Assembly (NCBI GenBank): GCA_000967895.1
Contig: FO203512.1
Coordinates: 2,565,350-2,629,349 of the forward strand
Direction: 5' to 3'
Source: Oleispira antarctica RB-8
GTDB taxonomy: Bacteria; Pseudomonadota; Gammaproteobacteria; Pseudomonadales; Oceanobacteraceae
Length of the DNA: 64,000 bases
Shown here: in pieces, positions 1 through 8,515 of the stretch
Layout: each line of letters begins with the position of its first letter
How positions within the stretch are numbered: position 1 is the stretch's first letter
Position numbers and translations under genes: made by a program
The notes under the pieces: generated by a model
Database searches by the model: none
The model's input: only the letters and a program-made list of their open reading frames with translations
What the model was told of the DNA's origin: nothing

Positions 1-186
1 GTAACCGGCGTAGCGCTTGCCCAAGGATTAATCGGATACTCTGAACGTCGCGAAGAGTACGTAAAAGAAATTCAACAAATGATCCGTTATAATAAGTTAA
101 GCCGCTTCAATGCTCCCAAAATTAATAATGATAGCGATAAAGCCAGTATCGAAAAATCGCCTTCAGCTAGTAATGGAAAGAATTAA
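1..186 (+). CDS. C-terminal end of an unidentified protein (partial)
   Basis: An open frame enters from the left edge and stops at TAA 184-186, giving 61 residues. The visible part starts with a small hydrophobic/glycine stretch (VTGVALAQGLIGY), continues as a charged helix rich in R, E and K, and ends in a Ser/Asn/Lys-rich, probably disordered tail. I do not recognise the family. The stop lies 2 bases before the TTG start of the PilZ gene, so the two are probably co-transcribed and translationally coupled. Coding status rests on the long stop-free frame running into a well-spaced downstream gene. Confidence 0.6.
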   Translation, partial: VTGVALAQGLIGYSERREEYVKEIQQMIRYNKLSRFNAPKINNDSDKASIEKSPSASNGKN

Positions 187-188
187 CA

Positions 189-566
189 TTGATCACCAAA
201 GAACGTCGATTTAGCGACCGCTACTTAGGAGCCAGTTTAAAATTTGAACTGCAACCTAGGTACTGGTTTGGTCTAAAAAAAGAAAAGCACCCCGCGCTGG
301 TCACTAATTTTTCTAGCGGTGGTGCTGCAATTACTACGCCTTTAAAACTCAAGATTGGTCAGCGTATTCAAGTGACTATTTTAAGTGAGTTTCATAATAT
401 TCGACAATTACCGGCCGAAATCGTGCGTTACGATGGCAAGCAGGTAGATTATCGCTACGGTGTTCGCTTTAATTTTAGTAAGTTTCCAGAAGTGGCGAGT
501 AATAATACACAGTTCATTCTTAAGCAAATTGAACAGGCGTTATGTCAAACACTCAGCCCAAATTAA
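189..566 (+). CDS. PilZ domain protein (c-di-GMP receptor)
   Basis: This 125-residue protein consists of a single PilZ domain. Both halves of the c-di-GMP binding signature are visible: the RxxxR arginine pair in the N-terminal stretch ERRFSDRY, and the downstream NFSSGG match to (D/N)xSxxG near residue 41. PilZ proteins bind cyclic di-GMP and alter motility, polysaccharide synthesis or adhesion through partner proteins. The start is TTG at 189, supported by GGAAAG at 175-180 with 8 bases of spacing; no in-frame ATG retains the RxxxR motif. There is no signal peptide or membrane segment, so it is cytoplasmic. It follows an unknown partial gene by 2 bases. Which process it controls is unknown, but a cyclase and an HD-GYP phosphodiesterase lie elsewhere in the window. 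Confidence 0.85.
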   Translation: MITKERRFSDRYLGASLKFELQPRYWFGLKKEKHPALVTNFSSGGAAITTPLKLKIGQRIQVTILSEFHNIRQLPAEIVRYDGKQVDYRYGVRFNFSKFPEVASNNTQFILKQIEQALCQTLSPN

Positions 567-679
567 TAAAACCACCGCCAACTTGATATGAATCAGCTTG
601 TTTAAAAGCGGCAATAGACCGGCCATCGTTTTAGTTTAAGATAGCCCCTTTAAATTTTTGGTATTACATAAGGCCCCCC

Positions 680-1867
680 ATGAGCAGTGCTAATATCCTT
701 GTCCTTAACTGTGGCAGCTCCTCTATAAAATTTGCAATCTTCGACATGTCTACACAGAGCGTTTTAATCAGCGGTTTAGCGGAGCGTTTGTACGAAGCAC
801 AACCCTTCATTAGCTGGTCTGGCTTACATAAAGGTGAAAGCCCAATTTCTGATCAAGGCCACCAAGCGACGCTTGATAAGCTGGCATTACTATTGGCTGA
901 ATGGAATATTCTTGATTCATTAATCGGCATTGGTCATCGGGTCGTGCACGGTGGCGAAGAGTTTTCAGCCTCAACGTTACTCAATACCGAGAATATTGCC
1001 GCCCTTAGAAAAATCAGTCACCTTGCCCCTCTTCACAACCCCGTGAACTTGCTCGGCATTGAAGCTTGTCAAAAACTATTGCCTAAATTGCCTCAGGTCG
1101 CCGTATTTGATACCGCCTTTCACCAATCGATGCCTGAGCATGCGTATCTTTACGCGGTGCCACAAGCTTGGTATGAAGACTATGGTGTGCGTAAATATGG
1201 CTTCCACGGCACCAGTTATCGTTACATTACAGAAGCCTGTGCCAAACTCTTAAATAAACCCGAAGAAGAACTGAATATTCTGTGCGCGCACCTTGGTAAC
1301 GGCTGCAGTGCTGCTGCGATATCAAACGGAAAAAGCGCTGATACCAGCATGGGGCTAACGCCTCTGGATGGCCTAATTATGGGCACTCGCTGTGGCAGTA
1401 TTGACCCTGGACTAATTGAATTCATGATGAAAGCTGAAAATACCAGCATTGAAGACATTATGAACAGCCTGAATAAAAAAAGTGGATTACTCGGTTTGTC
1501 CGGTTGCAGCAATGATATGCGCACGCTATTAGCACAAGAAGAAGCTGGGAATAAACAAGCAAGCCAAGCGATTAATGCGTTTTGTTATCGCATTGCACGC
1601 GAATTCGGGGCTTTATCAGCTTCATTAACCCGTATCGATGCAGTGGTATTTACCGGGGGTATCGGCGAACACGCGACAGCTATTCGCCAGCGTATTATCG
1701 ACTTTTGGCCTAATGCGCAGATTGCCCTAGATCCAGATTTGAATAAACAAGCGGGCAATGAGCACGGCATTATCAGCCAAGCTAATAGCCCCAAAGCGAT
1801 GGTTATCGCGACTAACGAAGAACTTATGATCGCCCAAGACTGCTACGAGTTATGCAACCATGATTAA
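680..1867 (+). CDS. ackA: Acetate kinase
   Basis: AckA interconverts acetate plus ATP and acetyl phosphate plus ADP, and with Pta links acetate to acetyl-CoA. At 395 residues it has the family's usual length. Diagnostic motifs are present in order: NCGSSSIKF (residues 10-18, N-terminal ASKHA phosphate-binding strand), HRVVHGG, the central DTAFHQSMP, KYGFHGTSYRY, AHLGNGCS, and TRCGSIDPG, followed by the C-terminal adenosine motif FTGGIGEH. It is a soluble cytoplasmic enzyme. The ATG is preceded by an AGG about 7 bases upstream. Its last 8 bases overlap the start of pta, which indicates translational coupling of the pair. Confidence 0.97.
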   Translation: MSSANILVLNCGSSSIKFAIFDMSTQSVLISGLAERLYEAQPFISWSGLHKGESPISDQGHQATLDKLALLLAEWNILDSLIGIGHRVVHGGEEFSASTLLNTENIAALRKISHLAPLHNPVNLLGIEACQKLLPKLPQVAVFDTAFHQSMPEHAYLYAVPQAWYEDYGVRKYGFHGTSYRYITEACAKLLNKPEEELNILCAHLGNGCSAAAISNGKSADTSMGLTPLDGLIMGTRCGSIDPGLIEFMMKAENTSIEDIMNSLNKKSGLLGLSGCSNDMRTLLAQEEAGNKQASQAINAFCYRIAREFGALSASLTRIDAVVFTGGIGEHATAIRQRIIDFWPNAQIALDPDLNKQAGNEHGIISQANSPKAMVIATNEELMIAQDCYELCNHD

Positions 1868-3968
1868 TATATTTATCGCCCCTACAGGTCTACACAGCGG
1901 CCTCAACAGTATTAGTATTGCCCTATTGCACGCGCTGGATACTCAAGGCATTAAAGCCTCTTTCTTTAAACCTGTTGCGCCGTATACCGAAGGCGAAATT
2001 GAACGCTCGACTCAAATGGTTAAGCAAACCTATCCGCTCAACCCTCCTCAGCCAATGCCACTCAAGCAGGCGCAACAGCTGATTAGCACCGGTCAAACAG
2101 ATCGTTTATTGGAAGATTTAGTTGGTTTGCATCACATTGCAACAGCGGGCACCGAAGTTACGATTGTTGAAGGCTTAGTCCCCGACCGAAGTGAACCTTA
2201 CACCGCGAAGCTTAACGCTGAAATTGCCAAAGCATTAAACGCCGACATTATTCTAGTGAGCAGCGCTGAAGAGCGTACATCAGGTGAGATTCAAGCGGAC
2301 ATTAATTTAAATGCCGCTATCTTTGGAGGCTTCAAAAACGCCAATATCATCGGCGCTATTATCAATAAATACGGCATTCCTACTGAATCTCACTTTATGC
2401 TGTCTAATTCAGATGAAAGCGATGCCGAGCGCTTAAGTAAAGCCCCAAAAATAGAATTAGAGCACTGCCGTTTGCTAGGGACTATTCCTTGGCAGCGCGA
2501 TTTAATTAGCCCAAGAACTCTTGATATCGCTCGCCAAATAAAAGCTAGCACAATCAATGCTGGGGAACTTGATACACGTCGCGTAAAAACCATCACGCTC
2601 TGTGCCCGTACTCTGCCTAATATGCTAAACCGCCTCACCGCGGGCACCTTGATCGTTACTCCTGGCGACCGAGATGACATTATTCTTGCCTGCGCCTTGG
2701 CAGAAACTAACGGCACACCTTTAGCTGGGCTAGTGCTCACGGGTGGGCTGTTGCCTAGCGATGACGTATTACGCTTATGCCAAAAAGCCATCACCAGCGG
2801 ATTGCCTATTCTTTCCACTAACAGTGATACTTTTGCTTGCGCGAATCAACTTCATCACATCAATACTGCCGTGCCAGAAGATGACCTACAACGCATCGAT
2901 CTTATTCGTGCTCATATTGCTGAGCACATAGACATACCGGCATTATTAACCGCGATTAATGCCCCACACACAGAACGCCTCAGTCCAGCCGCTTTTCGCT
3001 TTCAACTGGTTGAGCGTGCTCGCGCAAACCTACAGCGCATTGTTCTGCCAGAAGGTGAAGAGCCACGCACGATTCAGGCCGCGACTATCTGCCAACAGAG
3101 GGGTATTGCACAGTGTATTTTACTAGGTAAGGCCGAAATAATTCACCAAGTCGCCGAAGCTCAGGGCATCGTGCTGCCTGACGATTTAAAAATTATGGAT
3201 CCCGATAGCATTCGTGAAGATTATGTTCCGGCCATGGTTGAACTGCGTAAGCACAAAAACCTGACAGCACCGATGGCCGTTGCGCAATTGGAAGATAACG
3301 TAGTACTAGGCACAATGATGCTTGCTCTAGACCATGTCGATGGCCTGGTCTCTGGCGCTATTCATACTACTGCTAATACCATTCGCCCAGCGATGCAGTT
3401 AATTAAAACCGCCCCTGGAGCCAAGTTAGTTTCTTCCGTTTTTTATATGTGCCTGCCGGAGCAAGTTTTGGTTTATGGCGATTGCGCCGTTAACCCTGAT
3501 CCAAACGCAGAAGAACTCGCGGATATTGCCATTCAAAGTGCCGACTCAGCCTTGGCAATGGGTATAAAACCTAAAGTCGCCATGATTAGCTATTCCACCG
3601 GTGCTTCAGGAACAGGCAGTGATGTTGAAAAGGTAAAACAAGCGACAGCGATCGCTAAAGAATTACGCCCAGACCTTATCATTGACGGGCCTTTGCAATA
3701 CGACGCTGCAACAACCGCATCTGTCGCCAAGAGTAAAGCACCTAATAGCCCTGTCGCAGGACAAGCTACAGTATTGATCTTTCCTGACCTAAATACCGGC
3801 AACACAACCTACAAAGCCGTGCAACGCAGTGCTCATGTAATTAGTGTTGGTCCGATGCTGCAAGGGCTACGAAAGCCAGTTAATGACTTATCAAGGGGCG
3901 CATTGGTTGAAGACATTGTATACACTATTGCTTTAACGTCGATACAAGCACAACAACTAAAATCATAG
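1860..3968 (+). CDS. pta: Phosphate acetyltransferase (long form)
   Basis: Pta converts acetyl-CoA plus phosphate to acetyl phosphate plus CoA, or the reverse. At 702 residues this is the long three-domain form: an N-terminal P-loop/BioD-like domain (IFIAPTGLHSGLNS at the start), a middle DRTGG-type regulatory domain (about residues 215-330), and a C-terminal PTA_PTB catalytic domain from about residue 375 (FQLVERARANLQRIVLPEGEEPRT onwards, with GDCAVNPDPNAEELADIAIQSA and the YSTGASGTGSD loop). The start ATG lies inside the last codons of ackA (8-base overlap). The acyltransferase downstream begins 8 bases after the stop and may be in the same transcript. The first P-loop reads APTGLHSG rather than a canonical Walker A, as is common in long Pta proteins. 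Confidence 0.96.
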   Translation: MINIFIAPTGLHSGLNSISIALLHALDTQGIKASFFKPVAPYTEGEIERSTQMVKQTYPLNPPQPMPLKQAQQLISTGQTDRLLEDLVGLHHIATAGTEVTIVEGLVPDRSEPYTAKLNAEIAKALNADIILVSSAEERTSGEIQADINLNAAIFGGFKNANIIGAIINKYGIPTESHFMLSNSDESDAERLSKAPKIELEHCRLLGTIPWQRDLISPRTLDIARQIKASTINAGELDTRRVKTITLCARTLPNMLNRLTAGTLIVTPGDRDDIILACALAETNGTPLAGLVLTGGLLPSDDVLRLCQKAITSGLPILSTNSDTFACANQLHHINTAVPEDDLQRIDLIRAHIAEHIDIPALLTAINAPHTERLSPAAFRFQLVERARANLQRIVLPEGEEPRTIQAATICQQRGIAQCILLGKAEIIHQVAEAQGIVLPDDLKIMDPDSIREDYVPAMVELRKHKNLTAPMAVAQLEDNVVLGTMMLALDHVDGLVSGAIHTTANTIRPAMQLIKTAPGAKLVSSVFYMCLPEQVLVYGDCAVNPDPNAEELADIAIQSADSALAMGIKPKVAMISYSTGASGTGSDVEKVKQATAIAKELRPDLIIDGPLQYDAATTASVAKSKAPNSPVAGQATVLIFPDLNTGNTTYKAVQRSAHVISVGPMLQGLRKPVNDLSRGALVEDIVYTIALTSIQAQQLKS

Positions 3969-3976
3969 GGAACGAT

Positions 3977-4903
3977 ATGCGCGAAAAAATAACGGCAATA
4001 ATAGCCAGCACCTTACTTTTTATTAATGTTATTTTTTGGTGTTCTATTCTCTTCTTGCTCACCCCCATTAAGTTCATACTCCCAGAAATAGCGGTCCGTA
4101 AGGTTATGGACCCTATTTTTAGTACTGTTGCAGGGGCATGGATCTCCTGCAATAGCGGCTGGATGAAACTGACTCAAAATACCGTTTGGGATATAGAACT
4201 GCCAAAGAACTTAAATCCAAAAGGTTGGTATTTTGTTTCTAGTAATCATCAGAGTTGGGTCGATATTTTGGCCTTGCAGCATGTACTAAATGGAAAAATA
4301 CCTTTTCTCAAATTCTTTTTAAAGCAGGAACTTATTCGTGTACCGATCATGGGACAAGCATGGTGGGCATTAGATTTTCCCTTTATGAAACGGTTCTCTA
4401 AAAGCTATCTTGAAAAGCACCCTGAGATGAAAGGCAAAGATATTGAAACAACGCAAGAAGCTTGCAAAAAATTCAAACATATTCCTACCAGCGTGATGAA
4501 TTTTTTTGAAGGAACTCGATTTACTCCGACAAAACATGACAAACAGCAGTCTCCTTATAAGCACCTACTCATACCAAAGTCAGGAGGTTTTGCGTTTGCG
4601 CTAAATGCCATGGGCGATAAATTTCAATCATTATTAGATTGCACTATTGTTTATCCTGAGGGAATTCCAAACTTTGCTGACTTTATGCACGGAAGAGTTC
4701 CTAAAGTGGTCGTGCGTATTCGAGAAATACCAATTCCTGCTGAGTTTTGCCAAGGTGATTATGAGAATGATGTTGAGTTTAAACAGCAATTCCAAGGCTG
4801 GGTTTCAGATATTTGGCAAGATAAAGATAAGCAAATTGAATCTTTGTCCCAAAAAACATTAATGAAAGCTGAACAACCGCAAGCAGGCCATCTCAACTAT
4901 TAA
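3977..4903 (+). CDS. PlsC-type acyltransferase (YihG-like), inner membrane
   Basis: A 308-residue lysophospholipid-acyltransferase-family enzyme expected to transfer an acyl chain to a glycerophospholipid precursor at the inner membrane. The catalytic HX4D motif is present as NHQSWVD near residue 90, and the glycerol-phosphate-binding EGTR motif as FFEGTRFTP near residue 178. The first about 35 residues form a hydrophobic membrane segment (TLLFINVIFWCSILFLL). Length and motif spacing fit the YihG/AGPAT-like group of proteobacteria rather than short PlsC. The gene begins 8 bases after pta, with AGGGA upstream of the ATG. The acyl donor and true acceptor cannot be told from sequence; it could supply a minor lysophosphatidate acyltransferase activity. 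Confidence 0.88.
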   Translation: MREKITAIIASTLLFINVIFWCSILFLLTPIKFILPEIAVRKVMDPIFSTVAGAWISCNSGWMKLTQNTVWDIELPKNLNPKGWYFVSSNHQSWVDILALQHVLNGKIPFLKFFLKQELIRVPIMGQAWWALDFPFMKRFSKSYLEKHPEMKGKDIETTQEACKKFKHIPTSVMNFFEGTRFTPTKHDKQQSPYKHLLIPKSGGFAFALNAMGDKFQSLLDCTIVYPEGIPNFADFMHGRVPKVVVRIREIPIPAEFCQGDYENDVEFKQQFQGWVSDIWQDKDKQIESLSQKTLMKAEQPQAGHLNY

Positions 4904-4960
4904 TATTCATTCTATGATATGGACTTGCACCATAAATTCACTATCCGTATTAAATAAGAA

Positions 4961-4990
4961 GATGTGATTAACGATACCGTTAATCACATC
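4961..4990. terminator. Hairpin between convergent genes
   Basis: A perfect 13-bp inverted repeat (4961-4973 with 4978-4990, loop ATAC) lies between the plus-strand acyltransferase and the minus-strand diguanylate cyclase. Read on the minus strand it is followed by a moderately T-rich stretch (TTCTTATTT), so it most likely ends the cyclase transcript. There is no clean U-run on the plus strand. Confidence 0.6.
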
Positions 4991-5006
4991 ATTCACTGAT
5001 CTCACA

Positions 5007-6251
5007 TTAACTGACCACACAATTTCGCCCTTCTGCCTTAGCTTGGTATAAGCAGCGGTCAGCATCTCTCAATAAGTTTTCTTCATTATCCGACATACTC
5101 GGCACCATGGCGGCAACCCCAAGACTAATCGTCACATACTGCTCGTTTGATTGCGCATGCGAAATATTTAATCCCCTGACCTTACGACAAATATTTTCAG
5201 CAATAGCCTGAGCACTGGCCAAAGTCATCCTAGGCAGCAATACTAAAAATTCTTCCCCACCATAGCGCACGACAAGTTCTCCAGAGCGCTGAGCATAAGA
5301 CTGCAATGCAGTGCATACCTGACGCAAGCACTTGTCTCCTGACTGGTGCCCGTAAAAGTCGTTGTATTTTTTAAAATGATCAATATCAATCATGATCAAA
5401 GCGATCGAATCTTGAGTACGAACCGCCCTACGCCACTCTAGGTCGAAACAGTGTTCAAAATGACGACGATTGGACAATCCCGTTAAACTGTCCGTCGTCG
5501 ACAATAAATGCAACTCCTCACTCAATAACGTAAGCCTTTGAGCATCAAGAGATAATAGTCGATTTTTAACGTAACCCATGCGTGCTGACTTTTCTATCTG
5601 ATAGCCTAAATAAATCCCCATAGCGATCAACAGCCCCCAAAAGGCCGTGAATAAAGGCAACGTAATATAGGCTAAATGATCCACTTCTGGATGATACGGA
5701 ATATATTCCTTGGTATAAGCAACAGCAATATAAGCACTATATACAATGATTGAACTGACGGTAATCGCCCGTAAATAAGATCTCAAGGAGACCAAGACAA
5801 ATACTTGCCAGGGAATTAAGCCCAGATGATAAGCATAGCTATAAGGCTCTTCCAATATATACATGAATAAAACAATGCTTAAGCCGACCACTACCATTCC
5901 TAATGACGTCACCTTAATTACCCAATGCACCAGTCGTCGATTAAAAACAAAACCAATACCGGTAAGCATAATCGCAGCAATGACAATACGTACAACCCAT
6001 AGCATATCCGCTTGCTCTTGCCCTAGTGCGTAATCAGAAAAACCAAAGGCAAGGTATAACAATATGCCAAACGAAAGTATAAGACGCGAAGAATCGATGA
6101 ATAGCGTATTACTGCATTCAATATAATCTTTCTCTATTTCACTCGGAAATTGTAATCTTTTAAAACCTAAAGATAATAACCCTTGATATCGGTTTATCTG
6201 CTGTTCAAGCTTTTCTAACTGCTCATTAAACAATTGAGTTGTTGATACCAC
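5007..6251 (-). CDS. Membrane diguanylate cyclase (GGEEF domain)
   Basis: A 414-residue enzyme predicted to make cyclic di-GMP from two GTP. After an N-terminal helical stretch (residues 1-40) come about six hydrophobic segments (roughly residues 45-225), forming a membrane sensor of no family I can name. A short coiled stretch then leads into a C-terminal GGDEF domain (about 250-414). The catalytic GGEEF loop is at residues 331-335, and DSLTGLSNRRHFE opens the domain. The inhibitory I-site position reads RSGE where the consensus is RxxD, so product inhibition may be weakened. The start is GTG, backed by AGGAG 5 bases upstream. It is monocistronic and divergent from cysK. The input signal is unknown. 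Confidence 0.9.
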   Translation of the reverse strand: MVSTTQLFNEQLEKLEQQINRYQGLLSLGFKRLQFPSEIEKDYIECSNTLFIDSSRLILSFGILLYLAFGFSDYALGQEQADMLWVVRIVIAAIMLTGIGFVFNRRLVHWVIKVTSLGMVVVGLSIVLFMYILEEPYSYAYHLGLIPWQVFVLVSLRSYLRAITVSSIIVYSAYIAVAYTKEYIPYHPEVDHLAYITLPLFTAFWGLLIAMGIYLGYQIEKSARMGYVKNRLLSLDAQRLTLLSEELHLLSTTDSLTGLSNRRHFEHCFDLEWRRAVRTQDSIALIMIDIDHFKKYNDFYGHQSGDKCLRQVCTALQSYAQRSGELVVRYGGEEFLVLLPRMTLASAQAIAENICRKVRGLNISHAQSNEQYVTISLGVAAMVPSMSDNEENLLRDADRCLYQAKAEGRNCVVS

Positions 6252-6369
6252 AAAAACTCCTAACGTATATTGCTGCTAAAATTAACAATGACCTACCTTC
6301 AAGCAAGGTTATAAGCCTACTTATAACGAACAGTTGAACCTATTCATGTAGCCACAAGCTCTAATTGAT

Positions 6370-6414
6370 TATCGCCATCATTACACTTCAGTGTAGACTT
6401 ATATTATGGTGATA
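6370..6414. promoter_or_regulatory. Nested inverted repeats in cysK/cyclase divergent promoter region
   Basis: Between the divergent cyclase and cysK genes lies a short palindrome (6382-6395, TACACT-TC-AGTGTA), flanked by a wider pair, TATCGCCAT at 6370-6378 and its near-complement ATGGTGATA at 6406-6414. The arrangement could be a transcription-factor site or chance in AT-rich DNA. I cannot assign a regulator. Confidence 0.25.
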
Positions 6415-6496
6415 AGACATAGCTGTTTACATTAAAATGAGCTTATACACGAAGAAGCCACATTTTTTACTAATACTCACAAAGGAACAATGAAAG

Positions 6497-7453
6497 ATGA
6501 AAATTTTTGACAATATTTCACAATCGATAGGCAATACACCTTTAGTGCGCATCAACAAACTAAGTCAGCATCCTAAACTGTATGTAAAGCTAGAAAACCG
6601 CAATCCAGCACATTCCGTAAAATGTCGTATTGGTGCCAATATGATTTGGCAAGCCGAAAAAGATGGCAACCTAAAGCCAGATATGGAAATTATCGAGCCA
6701 ACAAGCGGTAATACCGGTATTGCGTTGGCTATGGCCGGCGTTCCTCGTGGTTATAAAGTCACTCTGACCATGCCTGAGACGATGAGCCTCGAGCGCCGCA
6801 AAGTGATGCAAGCACTCGGTGCTAATGTTGTGCTAACGGAAGGTTCAAAGGGCATGCAAGGCGCCGTTGATAAAGCCAATGAACTAGTGGCTGCCGCGAA
6901 AGGGAATGCTATTTTACTGCAGCAGTTTGAAAACCCAGCTAATCCTGCGATTCACGAGCAAACGACGGGGCCAGAGATCTGGAATGATACCGACGGTTCT
7001 GTAGATATATTCGTTGCAGGTGTAGGCACCGGTGGCACAATAACAGGAGTCAGCCGCTACATTAAGAAGACCCAAGGTAAAGCCATTACCAGTGTTGCTG
7101 TTGAACCTGTAGATTCTCCACTCATTAGCCAAACCAAAGCTGGCGAGACGATTAAGCCAGGTCCACACAAAATTCAAGGCATTGGTGCTAACTTTATCCC
7201 TGGTAATCTGGATATTGATTTGATCGATGAGGTAGAAACTGTCGGTAACGATGAAGCAATGGCCATGGCTCACCGTTTAATGTCTGAAGAAGGAATACTT
7301 GCCGGTATTTCTTGTGGTGCTGCAATGGTGGCCGCATTACGCCAAGCCGATCGAGTTGAAAATAAAGACAAATGTATCGTCGTTGTTTTACCTGACTCAG
7401 GAGAGCGCTACTTAACATCACCTCTTTTTGCTGGCATGTTTGAAACAAAGTAA
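6497..7453 (+). CDS. cysK: Cysteine synthase A (O-acetylserine sulfhydrylase)
   Basis: This PLP enzyme makes L-cysteine from O-acetyl-L-serine and sulfide in the cytoplasm. The 318 residues match CysK along the whole length: GNTPLVR near the N-terminus, [12 protein letters not shown] with the PLP lysine at K42, the substrate-binding TSGNTG loop at 69-74, the phosphate-cradling [10 protein letters not shown] loop, and the C-terminal [13 protein letters not shown]. The SVKCRIG context and length favour CysK over CysM. It stands alone, with no sulfate-assimilation genes adjacent, and converges on an AT-rich hairpin shared with the next minus-strand gene. Confidence 0.95.
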   Translation: MKIFDNISQSIGNTPLVRINKLSQHPKLYVKLENRNPAHSVKCRIGANMIWQAEKDGNLKPDMEIIEPTSGNTGIALAMAGVPRGYKVTLTMPETMSLERRKVMQALGANVVLTEGSKGMQGAVDKANELVAAAKGNAILLQQFENPANPAIHEQTTGPEIWNDTDGSVDIFVAGVGTGGTITGVSRYIKKTQGKAITSVAVEPVDSPLISQTKAGETIKPGPHKIQGIGANFIPGNLDIDLIDEVETVGNDEAMAMAHRLMSEEGILAGISCGAAMVAALRQADRVENKDKCIVVVLPDSGERYLTSPLFAGMFETK

Positions 7454-7465
7454 TACACGCTCTTT

Positions 7466-7512
7466 AAAGTTGTTCTTTAATTATTAATGCCAAATAATTA
7501 AAGAATGACTTT
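7466..7512. terminator. AT-rich hairpin, probable bidirectional terminator
   Basis: A perfect 13-bp arm pair (7473-7485 with 7493-7505, 7-base loop) is extended by a further 5-bp pair (7466-7470 with 7508-7512) after a 2-base mismatch. It sits between convergent cysK and the outer-membrane gene and overlaps the latter's stop codon by 2 bases. Stems this AT-rich are weak terminators, but the placement is right. Confidence 0.55.
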
Positions 7513-8515
7513 ATCGAATACCAATTAACGCCTCAAAGCTAAACATAATAATAGGCGTAATATCATATTCAGAATCACTTTGAGTTTCTAACTCTGGGTT
7601 TACTTCTACAAACATCCAATTTTGATAAACCTTGCGACGATAACGTATTCCAATACCATAATTATTAAACGTCACCTTATCAACTGTATCCCCACCTGCT
7701 CGATAGTAATACGCCAATACTTCAGATGAGTTCAGCTCATGATATAACGCCATGCCATAATTCAACGTAAAATACTCATTATTCAATAAATACTCAGCGC
7801 CAGCAGAGTACCTTATTAAGCGATCAATATTTAACGGTTGATTCAACTCAACCTTGGTTTCTTCTCCAAAGCCATCATTACCTGACCAGAAGAAATTTTG
7901 TGTGGCCTTAATTCTAAAATCATCAAGGTAGGCATAACGGCGAAAGCGAAGACGACTAAAAGGATCGGGATTCAACCCCCAGCGAACCCCTGTATCAAAA
8001 TTCACTTTCCAGCGTTCTGTTTCTTGAAAAACATATCGCAATGCAGTTGAATACTCTACATTATCGACGGTATTAATTGGGTTACTCTCACGCTCTCCTT
8101 CGTCTTCATCTGAAGACTGTAACAAAAGATTAAAGCGTTCATCCGTATTCGGTAAAACAAGCTTAACACTAATGCCATATTTATAATCGACGGGCTGACC
8201 AATTTTTCGTCGAGTAAAAAATGACACCTTTGCTCGACTACCATTCACGTCGTCTTCAATAATATCGTCACTGAAAAAAGCATCAATAAAAAAGCCATCA
8301 ACATTGTAAGAAACGTTATCAATATAATCTTTTAGCCAATCATGTGAGTAATCAATAAAAGGGATTTTGGTCTGCTCTTTTTCACGAACAATATTAATTT
8401 TAATCGCTTCATTACCGCCACCATCTTGCTGTTCAAAGGTATGTAGATAGCGTTCCTCTATACCCCAACACTGATGAACAAATAACAAAGCCGTGAATAA
8501 AAAAAAATGCCTCAT
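7511..8515 (-). CDS. Predicted outer-membrane beta-barrel protein of unknown function
   Basis: A 334-residue protein with a clear Sec signal peptide (MRHFFLFTALLFVHQCWG). The rest shows alternating aromatic/polar strands with acidic turns, ending in a run of short amphipathic segments (IGIRYRRKVYQNWMFVEVNP and similar) that suggest an outer-membrane barrel. I do not recognise a named family. The ATG at 8515 shares one base with the TGA of the cation exporter gene upstream (TGATG), so the two are translationally coupled. The TTG one codon earlier lacks comparable support. The coupling suggests a role alongside metal export, but the sequence shows no metal-binding motif. Confidence 0.75.
   Translation of the reverse strand: MRHFFLFTALLFVHQCWGIEERYLHTFEQQDGGGNEAIKINIVREKEQTKIPFIDYSHDWLKDYIDNVSYNVDGFFIDAFFSDDIIEDDVNGSRAKVSFFTRRKIGQPVDYKYGISVKLVLPNTDERFNLLLQSSDEDEGERESNPINTVDNVEYSTALRYVFQETERWKVNFDTGVRWGLNPDPFSRLRFRRYAYLDDFRIKATQNFFWSGNDGFGEETKVELNQPLNIDRLIRYSAGAEYLLNNEYFTLNYGMALYHELNSSEVLAYYYRAGGDTVDKVTFNNYGIGIRYRRKVYQNWMFVEVNPELETQSDSEYDITPIIMFSFEALIGIR

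Noticed and set aside
2390-2818. 142-codon minus-strand frame inside pta
   Set aside because: Shadow of pta in another frame; basic/serine-rich composition typical of antisense frames.
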